Of a stretch of 64,000 bases of DNA, positions 11,591 to 24,380 are shown in pieces. Position 1 is the first letter of the stretch. Each line of letters begins with the position of its first letter. The DNA is taken from contig OV884011.1 in the NCBI GenBank assembly GCA_930367205.1, positions 47,877,754-47,941,753 of the forward strand, given 5' to 3'. The translations under genes and the position numbers were made by a program. The notes below the pieces were generated by a model, which saw nothing but the letters and a program-made list of their open reading frames with translations, had not been told where the DNA came from and ran no database searches. Source of the DNA: Acanthosoma haemorrhoidale. Taxonomy: Eukaryota; Arthropoda; Insecta; Hemiptera; Acanthosomatidae.

Positions 11591-14500
11591 TGCTAAATAG
11601 TAAATATTAATACCGAAATGGCTATGATGATCATTTGAATGAATACGCGATTGTTTGATCGGGATGGTTCCTATGCACTCTCCAGCAAAATATTCCCGCT
11701 ATCAGCGAATCGTATGCAGTGAGTCGTCATTGGATAGCCACTAGATGACTGACCAGAAAACGATTATTGTTGCATTAAGGGTTCGATTCCCGAATTGTGT
11801 AAGAGACACCATTAAAAGCTTCCTGAGCATTAACCGGCACAAGGGTGCAAATCTAGTCGAGCCTTTCCCGTCTCATCGCTAATTATTCATCATTATGCCT
11901 TTTTAGAGTTGCTTACATAATTAAATATGCTTTGCTCTTCGGTGTCCTACTATGCCCAACCATAATAATTACACAGCTAAAAGTCTCCACACAGTTTCAG
12001 AACACTGTGATAAGAAAAGTGGTCAGACATTCCTCTCTCTAGAGGTTAAATAACGCTGGCCTACACCTGTCGCTTGACATGCCACGGTGGGTGAGTCTCA
12101 GTTTAACTAATGATCAATTGATGTATGTGGTGGACTCTAGTGGAGTATAGTTATTTACGTTTCTAATCCATACATTTTGAACTCTTTCTAGTTACTGGAG
12201 TTGGTTTTTCAGGTCAAACTCCATACAGGTGGTAACTTTTAAATACTGTGTATATATGTATGCAATATCACACGGGTGATTGTAGAGTATATTGCCTTGA
12301 TAGTATAAGGTTGTTCTTAGAACTTAGACACACACTTAACTGAGATTTTTTTAAATTGAAATAAGAGAATATTTTATAAATGATCTTCTAAGCTTTCTGC
12401 TTTTATGATGTGTGAATGTATTGTTTATTTAAAATAACTTCTAGATGTTCTTTGACCTCGAAATAAATCGTTCATAATTTATATAAACAAATATGAATTT
12501 ATAATGATAAAAATTAAAACGGATCCATTTTAAAAATGCGTATTATTTCGATTATTTATTGTACGAGGTTTGGACGATTTTGTGCTCGTTAACTATAATT
12601 TTCTGCTACAAAATTTTAACATCCTAAGATATTTAAAATAACAGAAGTGAAACGGTGACAAATCGAAGCAACAAGGTAACTGTCGCTTTCTAACCCATAT
12701 ACAACATGTACCTGTCTGTCTGCTGGCATTTACCACCTCCGATAGTCGAAAATTGCCGACGATATACCGATTTAACATGAAAGTGTAAAACGTATTGAAG
12801 ATTTTTAAGAAGCGGTTGATGTATGTATAGGAAGCGATATCGTTAAACCGTAGTTGTGGTTCGACTCAACCGTTGTGTAACAGGCAAGCGGCAAGTGTGT
12901 TCCGCTCACACTGGCATTTCCGAGAGCGCCAGCCATGAATAATGCTGGAGGGGAGTGTCGTGTGTTCTAATCAGTGTAAATCACAAGTAACATGGCTTGT
13001 GGATCGAAGCAAAATCGCGGAAGAGGAGGAAATTTCAGAGAATAGCAAGTGACTTAAGGTAGCAGTTTGCTGTCTCAATTATAATCATTGCTCATCAAAC
13101 TAATCGCAGGCAGACACAACTTAGTCTCACGAGGAAAAATTTGTACCTACATCTACGATTAGGGCACACGAAATAAAAGCTGTAAGGGTAACGTAGCACT
13201 GAAAATAAACTTGACATCCTTTAATGGTTACAAACAAGATGCCTTGAGGCGATGTGATCGGGGTCTATTTTTCATAAAAAATGCATCATTATTTTTGGTA
13301 CAAAACCAATCAGTCCACTTAGCTTTTTATTCTGTAGCCTCTACGGTACATATTGACGCACGTTGAGTAGTCTGCTTATGGGATCGGCTTTCAAAACTTG
13401 TACGATTTTGACCCATTCAGGTTTTTATAGTCAACCTCAACAGAAACCATTTGGGCATGCGATGAATACCATAGAAATCAAAATACCTCGGATTGGTATG
13501 TTGTTGTGGACTGCAATATCACAAAGAATGTATGATAGACTATCCCATTTATTCTACTCCGGGACAAAGTCCTTGATGTACATCAAAGAAAAACTGACAA
13601 CAACCTCATTTCTGGAAAACGAGAGCTATTAAATTATATTTAAAAAAAAAAAAAGACAAAGTAAAGTGAAAACCTTTATAACAGAAAAGAAAAATATAAG
13701 AACGTTTAAGTGCACTCAGTCATGCAAGTCATAGAAGAACGGAGTTATATAAAAAAAAAATTTATAAAGAAGTCTCGGTAAAATATGATACAACATAAAA
13801 AAAATTTTATATAATGAATAAATCGTTCCCCTAACTAGAAACCGCCCATCAGGACTTAACTTGGTGTTATATCTTTTAAAGTTGGACTGTATAGACCAAA
13901 CTAAGCGAAACTGACATTGGAGAAACAAAAAATGTGCTGAAAATCTGTGGGGAATCGTTAATAGTTTGAGTACGAACACGATTGACTCAAAACATTCTGC
14001 AAATATTATAATTTAACGCTAAGTGATATTCTCCATTAAAATTCTCAATCAAATGTATTTTTGCAGCCAGAGTTTCGTGTATGGAGTTTCATATATATTT
14101 TTCATGAAAGTTTCGATAGAAACTTAGAAGTCTTCTAAAAAGAAAACCAACCTTATGACTATTATTACAAAACACGTTGATCTTAAAAGTGCTAATATCA
14201 TTTTTGTAACCGTAACGAAACCATTAGAAGTGTGTATGAGTTTAATAGACTTGATTCACTAAAAGACCGCCAATAAATAGTAGTGCTGTATGACACTTAG
14301 AAGTGGACCTTACTACTTCGGTAGGACAATTATGCACTGAAATAAATGAAATGTTATGTTGTGCTATTTAAGGACATTTTACGATACGAAGGTCCAAATC
14401 AGTGCATTAATCTCAATCTCACCTCATCTGCATCAGTTGCAGATTGTAAAACAACCCGTATGGTAATGAACTCTCATGGCTATTTGCATTCCTTCCTCGA

Positions 14501-14978
14501 AGGCCTATATGACCGCGACGAACTCTTCCTCTACGACACTGCTCGATGATATCTTCAGCATAGAAAGTGCGGCCCATGCAAAAGAAGTGAAAGTTCCCAC
14601 AATTTATTTGTAATTAGTCCGATATTCGTTTCGTGTCAGAACCGTTTGTGAGATCATAGACCAGTTTTATTTTTATGGGCTGTTAATCTCTCGTCCCCTT
14701 CTATAACGTATAAACTACGGTTGACATAACTTAGTTGATTTACTGCTTAGCGGTAGAGCTAATTGAAATTTTTCATTGAAGTATCATATTTTAAATACTC
14801 CCGAGAGGCAATTGAGGACCTAACGGTCATCGAAATGTTCCCAATATCACTTACGGTCAACGTAACAGTAATCCACCAAACGCATGCTACTATAAATGCT
14901 TATATTCACCCTATGACCTTCACACATATCATTCCTAGGGTAAAGCCATAACGGTCTAGAAGTAATCTATATTACATG
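11591..14978. other. No gene recognised
   Basis: A GGTTCGATTCC word at 11786 resembles a tRNA B-box, but no tRNA fold surrounds it; it may be an old tRNA-derived SINE. A CpG-richer patch (12830-13060) and an A-run after 13640 are visible. Open frames up to 89 codons show no domain. Confidence 0.4.
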
Positions 14979-15343
14979 GGAGAGACCTCTCCCTAGAGAG
15001 CAACGGTTGTCGTGGCCCTGCAAACTTACCAAGCAGTGTTCCCCACGTCGATTCAGTCTGCCTATCTCCGGTTCACACTCGACTTTGCGATCCGGACAGA
15101 TTTCGCCTACCCTCAGATACCGAGTGTAAATTCGTGGTCATTCCAAGACTACATAAACTAGCTACACCACCTACCCTATACCTCTTCCCCTGAACATAGA
15201 GCATTGTCGGGGCACATACCTATCAAAAATGGAGTCAGATAGTAAAACCGTCATGTACGATTGTCCAGGTTATAAACTTGATCGACCCTCACTTAGTCAC
15301 CAGGGCTAGGGTAACTAGGCACCCCCCTCGTGACGACCCGACA
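14979..15343 (+). repeat. Copy A of an LTR-like dispersed repeat (5'-truncated)
   Basis: Collinear with 28256-28602: shared blocks include GAGAGACCTCTCCCTAG, GCAACGGTTGTCGTGGCCCT, GATCCGGACAGATTTCGCC, a GGAGTCAGATAGTAAA block and the terminal GTGACGACCCGACA. The end in ...ACA, with a cytosine-run just before it, suits the 3' edge of an LTR. The left part seen in copy B is missing or too diverged to follow. Confidence 0.65.
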
Positions 15344-16479
15344 CTGTAATTTTACAAAAAGGTCTCGTGGAAGGTTATCTCCAGCCTTTTCAACGGCAAC
15401 CTTCTAGTATAATAAAAACAAATTCTCAAAAAGAAAATAAGGCCTCAAAACATTTCAACATTTTCTCTTAAGAAAAATATCGTCCGGGGTATTTCCTGAG
15501 TTTAGGTGAGACCCGTTAAAGAGATTAAAAATTAACAAGGCTTAAAAACGAAAACAGAGATCACTATGCCCCGTCTGCGAATCTTGACCCTGTAAGGAGA
15601 TATAGGAATAGGTTATATTGAACTACCATCGTTGCGAAATCGCTTTGTTCTATTTTTAAGAACTCCAAATTGGAGTGAAGGGTGTGGTTTATAAATGTTT
15701 TTCTAGCCATCCTGGAAGAATTCATATCATTTGAAATATAGATTTTTTTAAAGTTTTCTCCAGAACAAATCAGAAATTGGTGGTTGAATAAGTCCCACCC
15801 TGGGAGCATTGTCCAGCAGCATGATAGTGACTTGGTTATATTCCATGCGTAAATTTTCAGGAAGGATTCCTTCCTCCCTCCAACTGTGACTCTATATGGA
15901 GCATTCCAGTAAGATCCCATATGTATGATCATAAGTTATAGCCACTAAACTAGGCAATGTCCGAGCAAAACGTAAGGCATAAAAAATATCTCAAATAATT
16001 CCATTGAGTAATATGAGTTACGCAAGTGATATATACTAAACCCGCTGTATTATATGAGCTGGGTTCGGTGCAAGCAAAGACGACACTACTTTCCACATGG
16101 AATATTAGACCGGCCCGGCAGTCGTCTTACGCAATCCTGTCCGGGTTACTGGCCCGTGGCAATCTTCGCGCATGTCTATCCTTTTCGCTCTGAGTGCTAT
16201 TTAACTGCTTCTTAGAGGAGTGTAATGCAACGTTCGTTCATAAGCTCACTGTCAATTATAATTCACAACAGAATGCGAACCCTTAAGGGCAAGGTTGTTG
16301 TACTTTCTCTACGATGACCCAAATGGCACAAGAGAGGATTTTAATGTTTGACTACGAAACTAATTTAGATTGCAGGAGACACTCAATAAATTCTTTAAGC
16401 TACCGTAAATGAGTGGGAAGGAGGGGCTGGAGCGCTTCTAGGCAAAAAGGGATGCATATTGGATGGAACAACGAACCCG
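15344..16479. other. No gene recognised; one 122-codon open frame
   Basis: The minus-strand frame 15564-15932 (122 codons) contains PGWDLFNH, loosely like the 'WD-x-NH' part of SETD3-type SET domains, but nothing else in it supports that reading. A single frame of this length is expected by chance in a window this large and AT-rich. No repeat was matched here. Confidence 0.35.
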
Positions 16480-17015
16480 TGCATATTACTTAAAATGATG
16501 GTAGAATCATACGACTACCTGGGAACAGTGATGAGGAAAGAAAGGAAGATTTCCCAGAAGGTAATAGCGCGGAAAAGGCTAGAAGTGTGTTTAACGAGAT
16601 CGCCAACACAATATTTGTGAAGCAAATATTAGCAACCCTGCTAAAATTTAAAACCATTTTCTTTCCATAATTTCCCGTGAAAATTAGACGTCTCTTGAAA
16701 AAAACACGTGAGTAGGATCACATCAATCGATATGAGATACCTGAGAAGAATACTCGGTAAAGCGAGAAGAGATTGCGTGTCAAATGACAGGAAAAGAGAA
16801 TAGCTGGGCGTGAGTACAATCACATAGGCCAGCGAAAGGCGAGGCATAGTGAGTAAGAAATCGTGTTGAAGGAATCAACTGGTTCTTGAACAAATGGAAA
16901 ACAGAATTAACACCAGGTTTGTGGGCTATTTTTATGGTCAGATAAAAGCCAGACGAGGTTAGGAAGGTGTACGTCGCTGAGAAATATCTAGAGTTGGCCA
17001 ACAGGAAAACTGTAC
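16480..17015 (+). pseudogene. Decayed LINE reverse transcriptase C-terminal fragment
   Basis: Conceptual translation in shifting frames gives YDYLGTVM at about 16510, followed later by MRYLRRILGKARRD (about 16733) and KRE-stop-LGV. These correspond to the familiar C-terminal part of LINE reverse transcriptases, where a YLGS/T block is followed by 'MR-LRR--G--RRD-V-N'. Stops and frame changes show it is dead. The family cannot be decided from this piece; Jockey C-termini elsewhere in the window look different, so it is probably another LINE lineage. Confidence 0.5.
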
Positions 17016-17994
17016 TGTTTCACCACGTCGATGCCCAGACGTCACCTTTCCGTTCGGACGCGACCAAAGCTGTAGTTTTGCCACTGGAAAGTTTTGCCAT
17101 ATCCCCCATTATGGCGAAAAATTGATCTTTGGAGAGGGACTTTCGTCTAGTGGTATATCAAAAGTAGATCACAACGAATTTCAGGCCACGGAAAAAATGT
17201 GCACACACATCTAACCAGGACATATAGCAGAGGAGTAGTAGTTTTACGAAAATCTTAATGCACTACAGTCGAGTTTCGGAACTGATTGCAATTGCAAGAC
17301 ATCAGAAATACGCCCCCGTCATTTGAGCATGCGCTGCTGATATAGATCGTCATAAATTGGCAACACTGATTGTAATAAACAAATTGACATGACTGATTAC
17401 CGGCAACAAGTTAAAAAACAAATGATAGATCAGCGTGTCACAAATCTAAGTGGAGAGAGTAGAGAAACTATAGCAGCTCGAGGGGGTGAGTGCCCAGAAT
17501 AAGACAGGATGATGGCAGAACAAGTACGCAACGACGAAAGAGGCTGACAAGCAATTGACTCCCTATCTATTACTTTTAAACTCCTTCCTATCTTACAACT
17601 GGGAGGCTCGAACCGTACACCTACAATTCTCCCTTTTAATTATGATAAAACAGGGACAATCACTCACGAATTTCATAGGGCAGAAAGAATAGCAAAAGTG
17701 TGTTGAGTAAACTTCACTGTCAAAAACCTCCTCAATGAATGATTGAAAGTAAAATAAAGTGGAGGTCAGAACTAGTTTACTTATATGGGGTCATCGCGAT
17801 TTAAATATGACTTAATCAAAAAGGATTGAAGAGATATAATTGAAGATGGTGTTGCTATATAATCAAATTGCTTAGGAAAGGCTTATTTGGTGAAATAGTT
17901 TTGTGTTGTATGCTACATAAAAAATTACTTACTGAAATATAAAAAAAAAAAAAATTGATTCTGCGCTAACAATTTGTGTAGTTGTTCAAAGAGC

Positions 17995-18080
17995 GGAATA
18001 GGAAATTGTGATAAATGGACTCATTCAAACCATATTTGTTGCAACATTACATCCATTCTCTCATTTAAAAGGAATAATGT
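17995..18080 (-). repeat. Possible Jockey 3' tail fragment
   Basis: TTGTGATAAATGGACTCATTCAAACCATATTT matches the TTGTGATAAATGATCTCATTCATACCATATTT stretch of the first copy (about 470-501) closely. A similar fragment lies at 47690-47780. The match is short and the extent uncertain. Confidence 0.45.
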
Positions 18081-18256
18081 TAACTGAATAGTGAATACAT
18101 CTATAAATCCATTGCATATTATCTTTACATAATCAACAAACAATAATCTATCTATAGAGTTGAACATCATAACCATATTTGCTGGAATATCGGTGGGCTA
18201 TTTAAAGTCTTTATTTTATTTTTTTTCTTTCATAGCCCCTTTAAATTTACAGATAA

Positions 18257-18282
18257 TTATATATATATATATATATATATAA
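18257..18282. repeat. (AT)n microsatellite
   Basis: An uninterrupted run of alternating A and T of about 26 bases. The intact LTR element at 30832-35648 sits in a tract of the same kind. Confidence 0.9.
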
Positions 18283-19289
18283 TTATAGATCCTCAGGCAA
18301 ATCTATAAGTCTTTATTTTTTTCGGGACCTCGAATTGAAACTAATACAGTTAATAGATAAACTGTCTGATCTATTATCCTGATCTGGTAAAGATTATAAC
18401 ACACCGGGAATCTAAACGAACATTCATTCAGCATAAACTAGTATTGAACTGAAATTATTTACTTCAAAATACAAATTATCAGACAAATATTGTATAACAT
18501 ACGCAGTAAAATAATTAATTGTAATTTACTTCTTAGTCTTGATTAATGACTTCTATCTTGGTCACTTGACTTCATAGTCTGTCTCTGCGGCTATATTAAT
18601 AATTGAGAAACCATGAATACTCTATGTTCATTTCTGGGCGGGGACTTTTTCTCCTCAGGCTGAAATTTTTCGGTTCAACTCACAACTGTATAATCTCTCC
18701 ATCACTCCACTCACGACTCTGCTCCCAACTACTTAACTTCTCACTCCTCGCTGACACCCGTCCCTCCGATTGCTAACTCACAACTTAATCACTTCCTCCC
18801 TTCAACCATACCTTCCTAATATCTAAATATCTTCATGGCCAACATGGTCACTTCAAATTAGATTTAATGATCATTACTTTTTTATTTAAATTGGTGGTGA
18901 ATACCTAAACTAAGGCACTTTATTTAAGCTAAATAAAACCTGAAAATGATAAGAAAGAAACTTAATTTAAAATGATTGAGCACGAATGTACCAAAATTTA
19001 CGGTTATGATCCGAATTGACGGTAATTTAGACGGAATCCAACACCTTACCTACAGGAACCGAACCTCTCAAATTAACAGGTACTCCCTTAAATTAAAAAA
19101 CCGACTATGGGCAACTTTACCAAGCACAGAAAAAGGACGATGAATGTTTAAGGCGCATATACCCTATTTTATGTATTTGTATTTTGTTTATATTGTTATT
19201 ATATTCATTTATAATTTAAAAATTATATCAGGCTGATGTAAATGTGAATTTATCTTCCTAGTGTTTTTGTTGGCTAAATCATGTAGAAT

Positions 19290-19915
19290 GTAATAATTCT
19301 ACCGTTTGACTATCGCTTCATGAGTGATATTTCACTACAAACTGCCGTACAAAAGCAAACCCTATACTCGCCTATGCATTTGGGCTTTGTAACAAATTTT
19401 ATAGTCCCATAACGGCCAGAATGAAGTGGTAACCTACTGATAGACCGCCCTTTCTGCCCTTGATGAAAGCTCCAATGTCGACGAGACCACAATGATGGAG
19501 GTCATTTAGATTTCGATCTGTTTCCAGCTGTCATCTCACCTCTTACTATTGTTCTGTACCATCCGCGTTCCGAGTGTTTTTTGCTACGGTGATGACTTGG
19601 CAGTTTTTGAAGTACTCCAGCAGCCATTGTACCCTTTGGTGGTTCACCGTTCCTATCCAGATGGGGAGTTGAAGTGTTCGCAATTTTGAATCAATTGATT
19701 TTGATGGGCTTAGATTCTCCGTGGTAATGTTCATGAAAACCTCTCTGATTTTTCATCAAATCATTGTTGCTCATACTGTCGGCAGCACTATCTCGTTGAC
19801 GACTCAGCCTACAGTATACGAGGATCACGCAGCTGGTATCAGCATTCAATGAGCCGATGTTATGTCGAGGCCAGACTCGATCAATCCCTGTCTCCATGTT
19901 GGGCTGTTGGGCCAA
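19290..19915 (-). pseudogene. Unrecognised coding-like stretch, frame-shifted
   Basis: Three consecutive minus-strand open frames (19691-19915, 19546-19734, 19310-19492) lie end to end, with higher GC and a less biased amino-acid composition than chance frames nearby. The first two overlap around 19691-19734 in different frames, as expected of a frame-shifted old gene. One part reads LRTLQLPIWIGTVNHQRVQW. I do not recognise the protein; a decayed retroelement ORF is the likeliest explanation, but a host exon is not excluded. Confidence 0.3.
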
Positions 19916-22900
19916 TTAAAGATTTGAGTCGACGACTGTTTGTGACATGACATCTCTCTCCCTATCTATCGATTACGGAAGGGGCGAAAGTCAAAAAGCT
20001 CAAAAGTCGTTAGCTATTAAAGTGCAGCCTATCAATCAAGCGGCATCGAACCTGTGCCTACTACTTTCACTGCGTGGTTTATATTCACATCCTTGGAGAT
20101 ACTTCATAAACAAAGCCTGCAATGGGGTATGGAGAAGGAGTATACAAATTTATCCAACTAATTAGACGGGACTGATTTTGAGGCTAGAGGGGTACAATGA
20201 CAAAATTTTTCAAGGAAATTCAAACCTTTTCCAGCGATAGCCAAACCGTTTTTTATGACAAGGTATGAATGAGATATATAACATTTAAATCTAAAACCGA
20301 CAACAAGAAGTACCCCTCCTTAAAACTTACTGATTAGAGGGTTCTTCAACTACTGAAGTTCATTCTTCGCGGGCAAAAATTGCTTAAAAAATCAAAGGCA
20401 ACCGGGTTGAGAGAAAATAAAATTCAAAAAAGTAGGATTTCAAATGGGATGGGTCCAAGAATGACCTAGAAATATAGCAAGGTACAGAATTCCAAAAATT
20501 GGTGGTGCAAACAAGAAAGGAACCAGCGGAGGAGGTAACTATGACCAGGGATATAGAGATATGATAGTATTGCGATGATACATGCCGTCAGGGACATTGG
20601 TCAGAATTGGTGAGTTTGGAACAGAACGGTTCAACGTTCAAACCCAGGAAGTTTAGTATTTTCTCGAAAAAAGAATCTCGGTTACAATTTTGAATAGCAT
20701 TGTGAAAAGCGTGCGTGTGTGATCGGAGGCAGCAGTTTTGAATGAAGCCTTTTAGTCCACATCTCTGGGATGGCAAGGGAAATGATAGTCCACGATTCTT
20801 GCAATTATTACAGTGTATTGCTATTTAGATCCTTCTTTAAAATAAACACATAAATATTAACCATTGTTTATTTTTTTGTGTGCAAGACTGTGTGCTGGCT
20901 TGTATTTTATCATTTTTAACAGCATCGTCTTCTAATCTAGCATCTCCAGAAAGAGTGAAGACCTGATCCCCAAAAAGATTCTCTGTTGACACTGAAGATT
21001 CGATAGCTTCAGCTTGTGTTGGTCAAACTGGAAGAGACGAAGATCCGTCATCGTTACAGTACAACTTTAATATACGTAGATATAGTAAGAATATGAGAGA
21101 TTTGTCAATCGATACAACTGTCTTAATGCCATTTGAAAATGAGTACTCTGCACTCTGCAAAAAACAGGAGTTCATTGCAACGGAAAACTTTTGTTTGAGA
21201 AAAAAAGATAGGATCGAAAGCCCCCTGCTAACGAGAAAGACTACACACACATCATGCGAATGTTGATTTCACGTCAATTAGCATTTGTTCGGACTCCCTC
21301 AGCCATTGTCATGGGAACCTGACAAATGTTACCGAACCAGGAAAAGTCTCGGAAACGAAAGTGAGTAGAGAAACAGTTCATTGAGAAAAAAAATAGAATC
21401 AATGGCACGGAGTCTAGGAGAGATTGTGGAGAAGTGGTGTCTCTGAGAGCTCCAACATAACTAATTAATATAAAGATCACAATTAAAGAAAAAAAATTAA
21501 ATCACCTAATGACAAAATATAAACTACGGGTTAACAAATAATGTTAGCGACAAATTAATGAGAATGTTATCGACCATATATCGTTAATAAAAGTGGAAAC
21601 TTGCGAATAGCAAAAGTGCATCTTTTCAGGAGATCTAAAAAGCAGTTACATTTTGGATTTAAAACGGTCATCTTTTAAAACCTACTGAAGTAAGAAATTC
21701 GGGACTTTGACTGTTGGATTACAGATTAGAGTTCAAAAAATAAAGCTGTAAAGTAAAGAAAAAAAAATCGCGGTTTTTGATGTTCGTAGATTGCTTGATG
21801 CGGTGGTGGATAATAATGGTCTCACATGGGGACTGACTACACTTTGAGTCGGTGTGCTTATCTTGAAAAGTAATGAGGAGAATTCAGATTAATGAGGATG
21901 ATATGGGAAATGAAATTGTGTTTATGGTTAAATAAGAAATCTACCGTCTCTCCACAATATGGTATTTATCCACCAATGACTTTTTCCACAGATCTGAGGT
22001 GCTGATCCAAGTCCGAAATGTTCCATTCATTTTACCGAAATTAAAAAATATTTGACAAATAAGTAATAAATAATTAAAAAACACTATACTTCACTAATCT
22101 CATGGCTACTCACCCAATAGATAGTGTGAACAATTTTACAACATTTGACATTATTTATATAAATTCAGACTTTAAAATAGATTTGCGACCTCCTTAGACT
22201 TCACTCTGCGACTATCTTTATTAAAGATGTATGGAGTAGGTGGGTTTCTAAGCATACGTGTGTTTATTATTTCTTCTTGTTTATTTATATTAACCGTTAT
22301 TAGGGAATCTAATTTAATTGAAAATACCGTCCAGGCTATTAATTAATTTTTTATCATTTGTATGGTGGAGCAACGTAATCCTATATGGTGTCTATCTATC
22401 TGACGATGTTCCTCCAGTAGATGTTGTTAGAGCTGCCTTGATTGCTGCTTCTAATGATGATATTCTTAGCATGTAATCGGTATTTTTCTATATGTTTTAA
22501 CAAAATAAGATTTATTGCATTCCTCACATTCTATTCAAGCCCGATCCATCTTTTACCTGAATTGAGTCTATAGCGTGGTAAATTGAGTTTCGTAAAGTTA
22601 CTTCACTTTTTATTATTTTAATTAATTACCATTGATTTGTCTGATTTGAATATTTTCAAATTATCCTTCTCTATTTTTTTTTTTATCTGGGAGATTTCTA
22701 AATTTATTCGTTTGATACTCTTTGGTATTTATTGTATTAACTGTATTATCACTAAATATTTTGGATCCTTACGGCTTATCGTAGGATCAGTTCACCCAGC
22801 GCATAGTCCACACAAGAATCTACAATCTTGTTCCCCTGTCCCCAAATTCCATCTTCAACAAGGTAGTATGATATATTATATAGTTGCATAAGGTTCATAA

Positions 22901-22994
22901 TTGATTTTTGTTTTATTTAAATTCTGAATTTAGGCTGAATCAACAGCCCACGTCTCCATGGAGTTCTCCACAGGTTTGAGTAGTTGACTGATTG

Positions 22995-23045
22995 TGTAGT
23001 GCCTGAGGATGGCATAAAAGGCCTGCCAATTGAAGAAAAGCTTTT
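22995..23045 (+). other. Hairpin motif CCTGAGGAT + GGCA/TGCC stem
   Basis: CCTGAGGATGGCA is followed by TAAAAGGCC and TGCC, then AATTGAAG. The layout (CTGARGAT box, short stem, GAA(A/G)) resembles the motif at 9905-9985 on the other strand, though here it is less perfect. It may be the decayed end of a related retroelement. Confidence 0.25.
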
Positions 23046-24187
23046 GTAGAGTAACGGACAATGGTTTTACTTAAAAACTACCAGCAAAAAGAGACGCTTT
23101 AATCAAATAAACATTACAGAATGATGGAACATTCAGGAAAAGCATGAATTATAAGGAAGACACAGATCTTACAGAGACAATGTAACGTGCTTAGTACGAG
23201 CACCCTTAGCTTCATAATGGCCGAATTATTTATTTAACTTACGAATCCATTATAAAATATGCAACTGCTCTTCGAGAAGAAAAATAATCTCTACTATTTC
23301 AAACCGAAACGCCTTCACAGTTCAACGGCCTGGAAAATAACTCATGGGGATTCTCCGAAATGAGTTCGCACAGATCTGTAGCAGATATCTCTACGACAAA
23401 TTACCGCGTGGGCAGAAGTAACAAAGACAAATTCGTCTTTTTTTTATTATTATTTTTCGCATTTAATTATCCGTTGTGGGCAGTTCATTAACAACGCGAT
23501 CGGATAACCGTTCAGATTTTTTTTTTCACATCCCTTGTCACAAATTATTTCTTGTACTCATTTATCAACGCCCCTGCTCCGTACAATATCACCACATTTT
23601 ATTATAAACAAATAAAGCATACCTGCTACTCCGTGATAGCTACAAGGTGGTACTGGAAGGATTTGGACTTTTCCATGTTTAGATTGGTGGATTGTTCTGA
23701 TGTATATATGTAAGGTAGTTTACGTGGTTGTATCTTCATCTTCCGATCGTACCTCGTGTCCTATGAAACCACTACCTGACAAGGCGGACTGGGGTGCCTC
23801 CTAGGCTCTGACCGGCTCCGGGTAGCATTGGCTCTGCTCTCATCTTTGTACTGTCTCAGGCTTGAATCGGTGGGCTCCCCAAATGACTATAAATTCACAA
23901 ACAGCGACGTTGATGACCTGAGGGTTTTGAGACGGAATAAATGCAACTTGTTACCTGCAATTTGAATAGCACTCGTGAACTTATGTTTCCAGACTGCGCT
24001 TCTAAGTACTCGATGAATATTGGTACAGATTAGCCCTCAGCAAACCTTTTTGCCAGAACATATGAAAGTAAAGGTAAAGGGTTTGTTTGTTAGAGTTAAG
24101 AGGGCTGTTTAATATAACATAAAATACATATGTATGAAACCATAATGTATATGCATCGAATGAAAGACGTTGATAAAGACTGATCCA

Positions 24188-24380
24188 TGGCTGCTTTATG
24201 GCTAACGGAACCCGCGCTACCCTTCAGGTCTCAAAGAATTTTGAGAGTTTGGCTTCAAGGATTTGGGGAGATTTCAACATTCACAACAACAATTCAAACA
24301 TCAGTGGACTGTTTTACCCACATCCTCCGATCAGTCCTCGTGTCCTTCAAATGAGAATACATGCCCGGCCTAACAGACAG
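24188..24380 (+). CDS. Candidate exon ending at a consensus splice donor (low confidence)
   Basis: An open frame from 24198 runs into GACAG|GTGAGT at 24376-24386, a textbook 5' splice site. It contains RIWGDFNIHNNNS, and GDFN-I-H is the metal-site motif of APE-type LINE endonucleases, so this could instead be a LINE fragment. A second frame starts at an ATG with good context at 24188 (GATCCATGG). Sequence around the motif does not otherwise resemble either, and the length is within chance. No partner exon was found. Confidence 0.2.

Larger units (their letters stand above)
17016..19289. other. No gene recognised apart from listed repeats
   Basis: Contains an A-run (17941-17955), a possible Jockey tail and an (AT)n tract listed separately. 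The stretch 18650-18850 is pyrimidine-rich on this strand. No coding region was found. Confidence 0.4.

Noticed and set aside
11266..11610. 114-codon plus-strand frame
   Set aside because: It overlaps a Jockey 3' UTR fragment in antisense and has no recognisable domain.
11780..11800. tRNA gene suggested by GGTTCGATTCC
   Set aside because: The T-arm pairs only partly and no acceptor, D or anticodon arm can be drawn around it; similar B-box-like words at 56665 and 57905 fail in the same way.
15564..15932. 122-codon minus-strand frame with PGWDLFNH, recalling SETD3-like SET domains
   Set aside because: Only one short motif resembles the family, the surrounding residues do not, and one frame this long is expected by chance in AT-rich DNA of this length.
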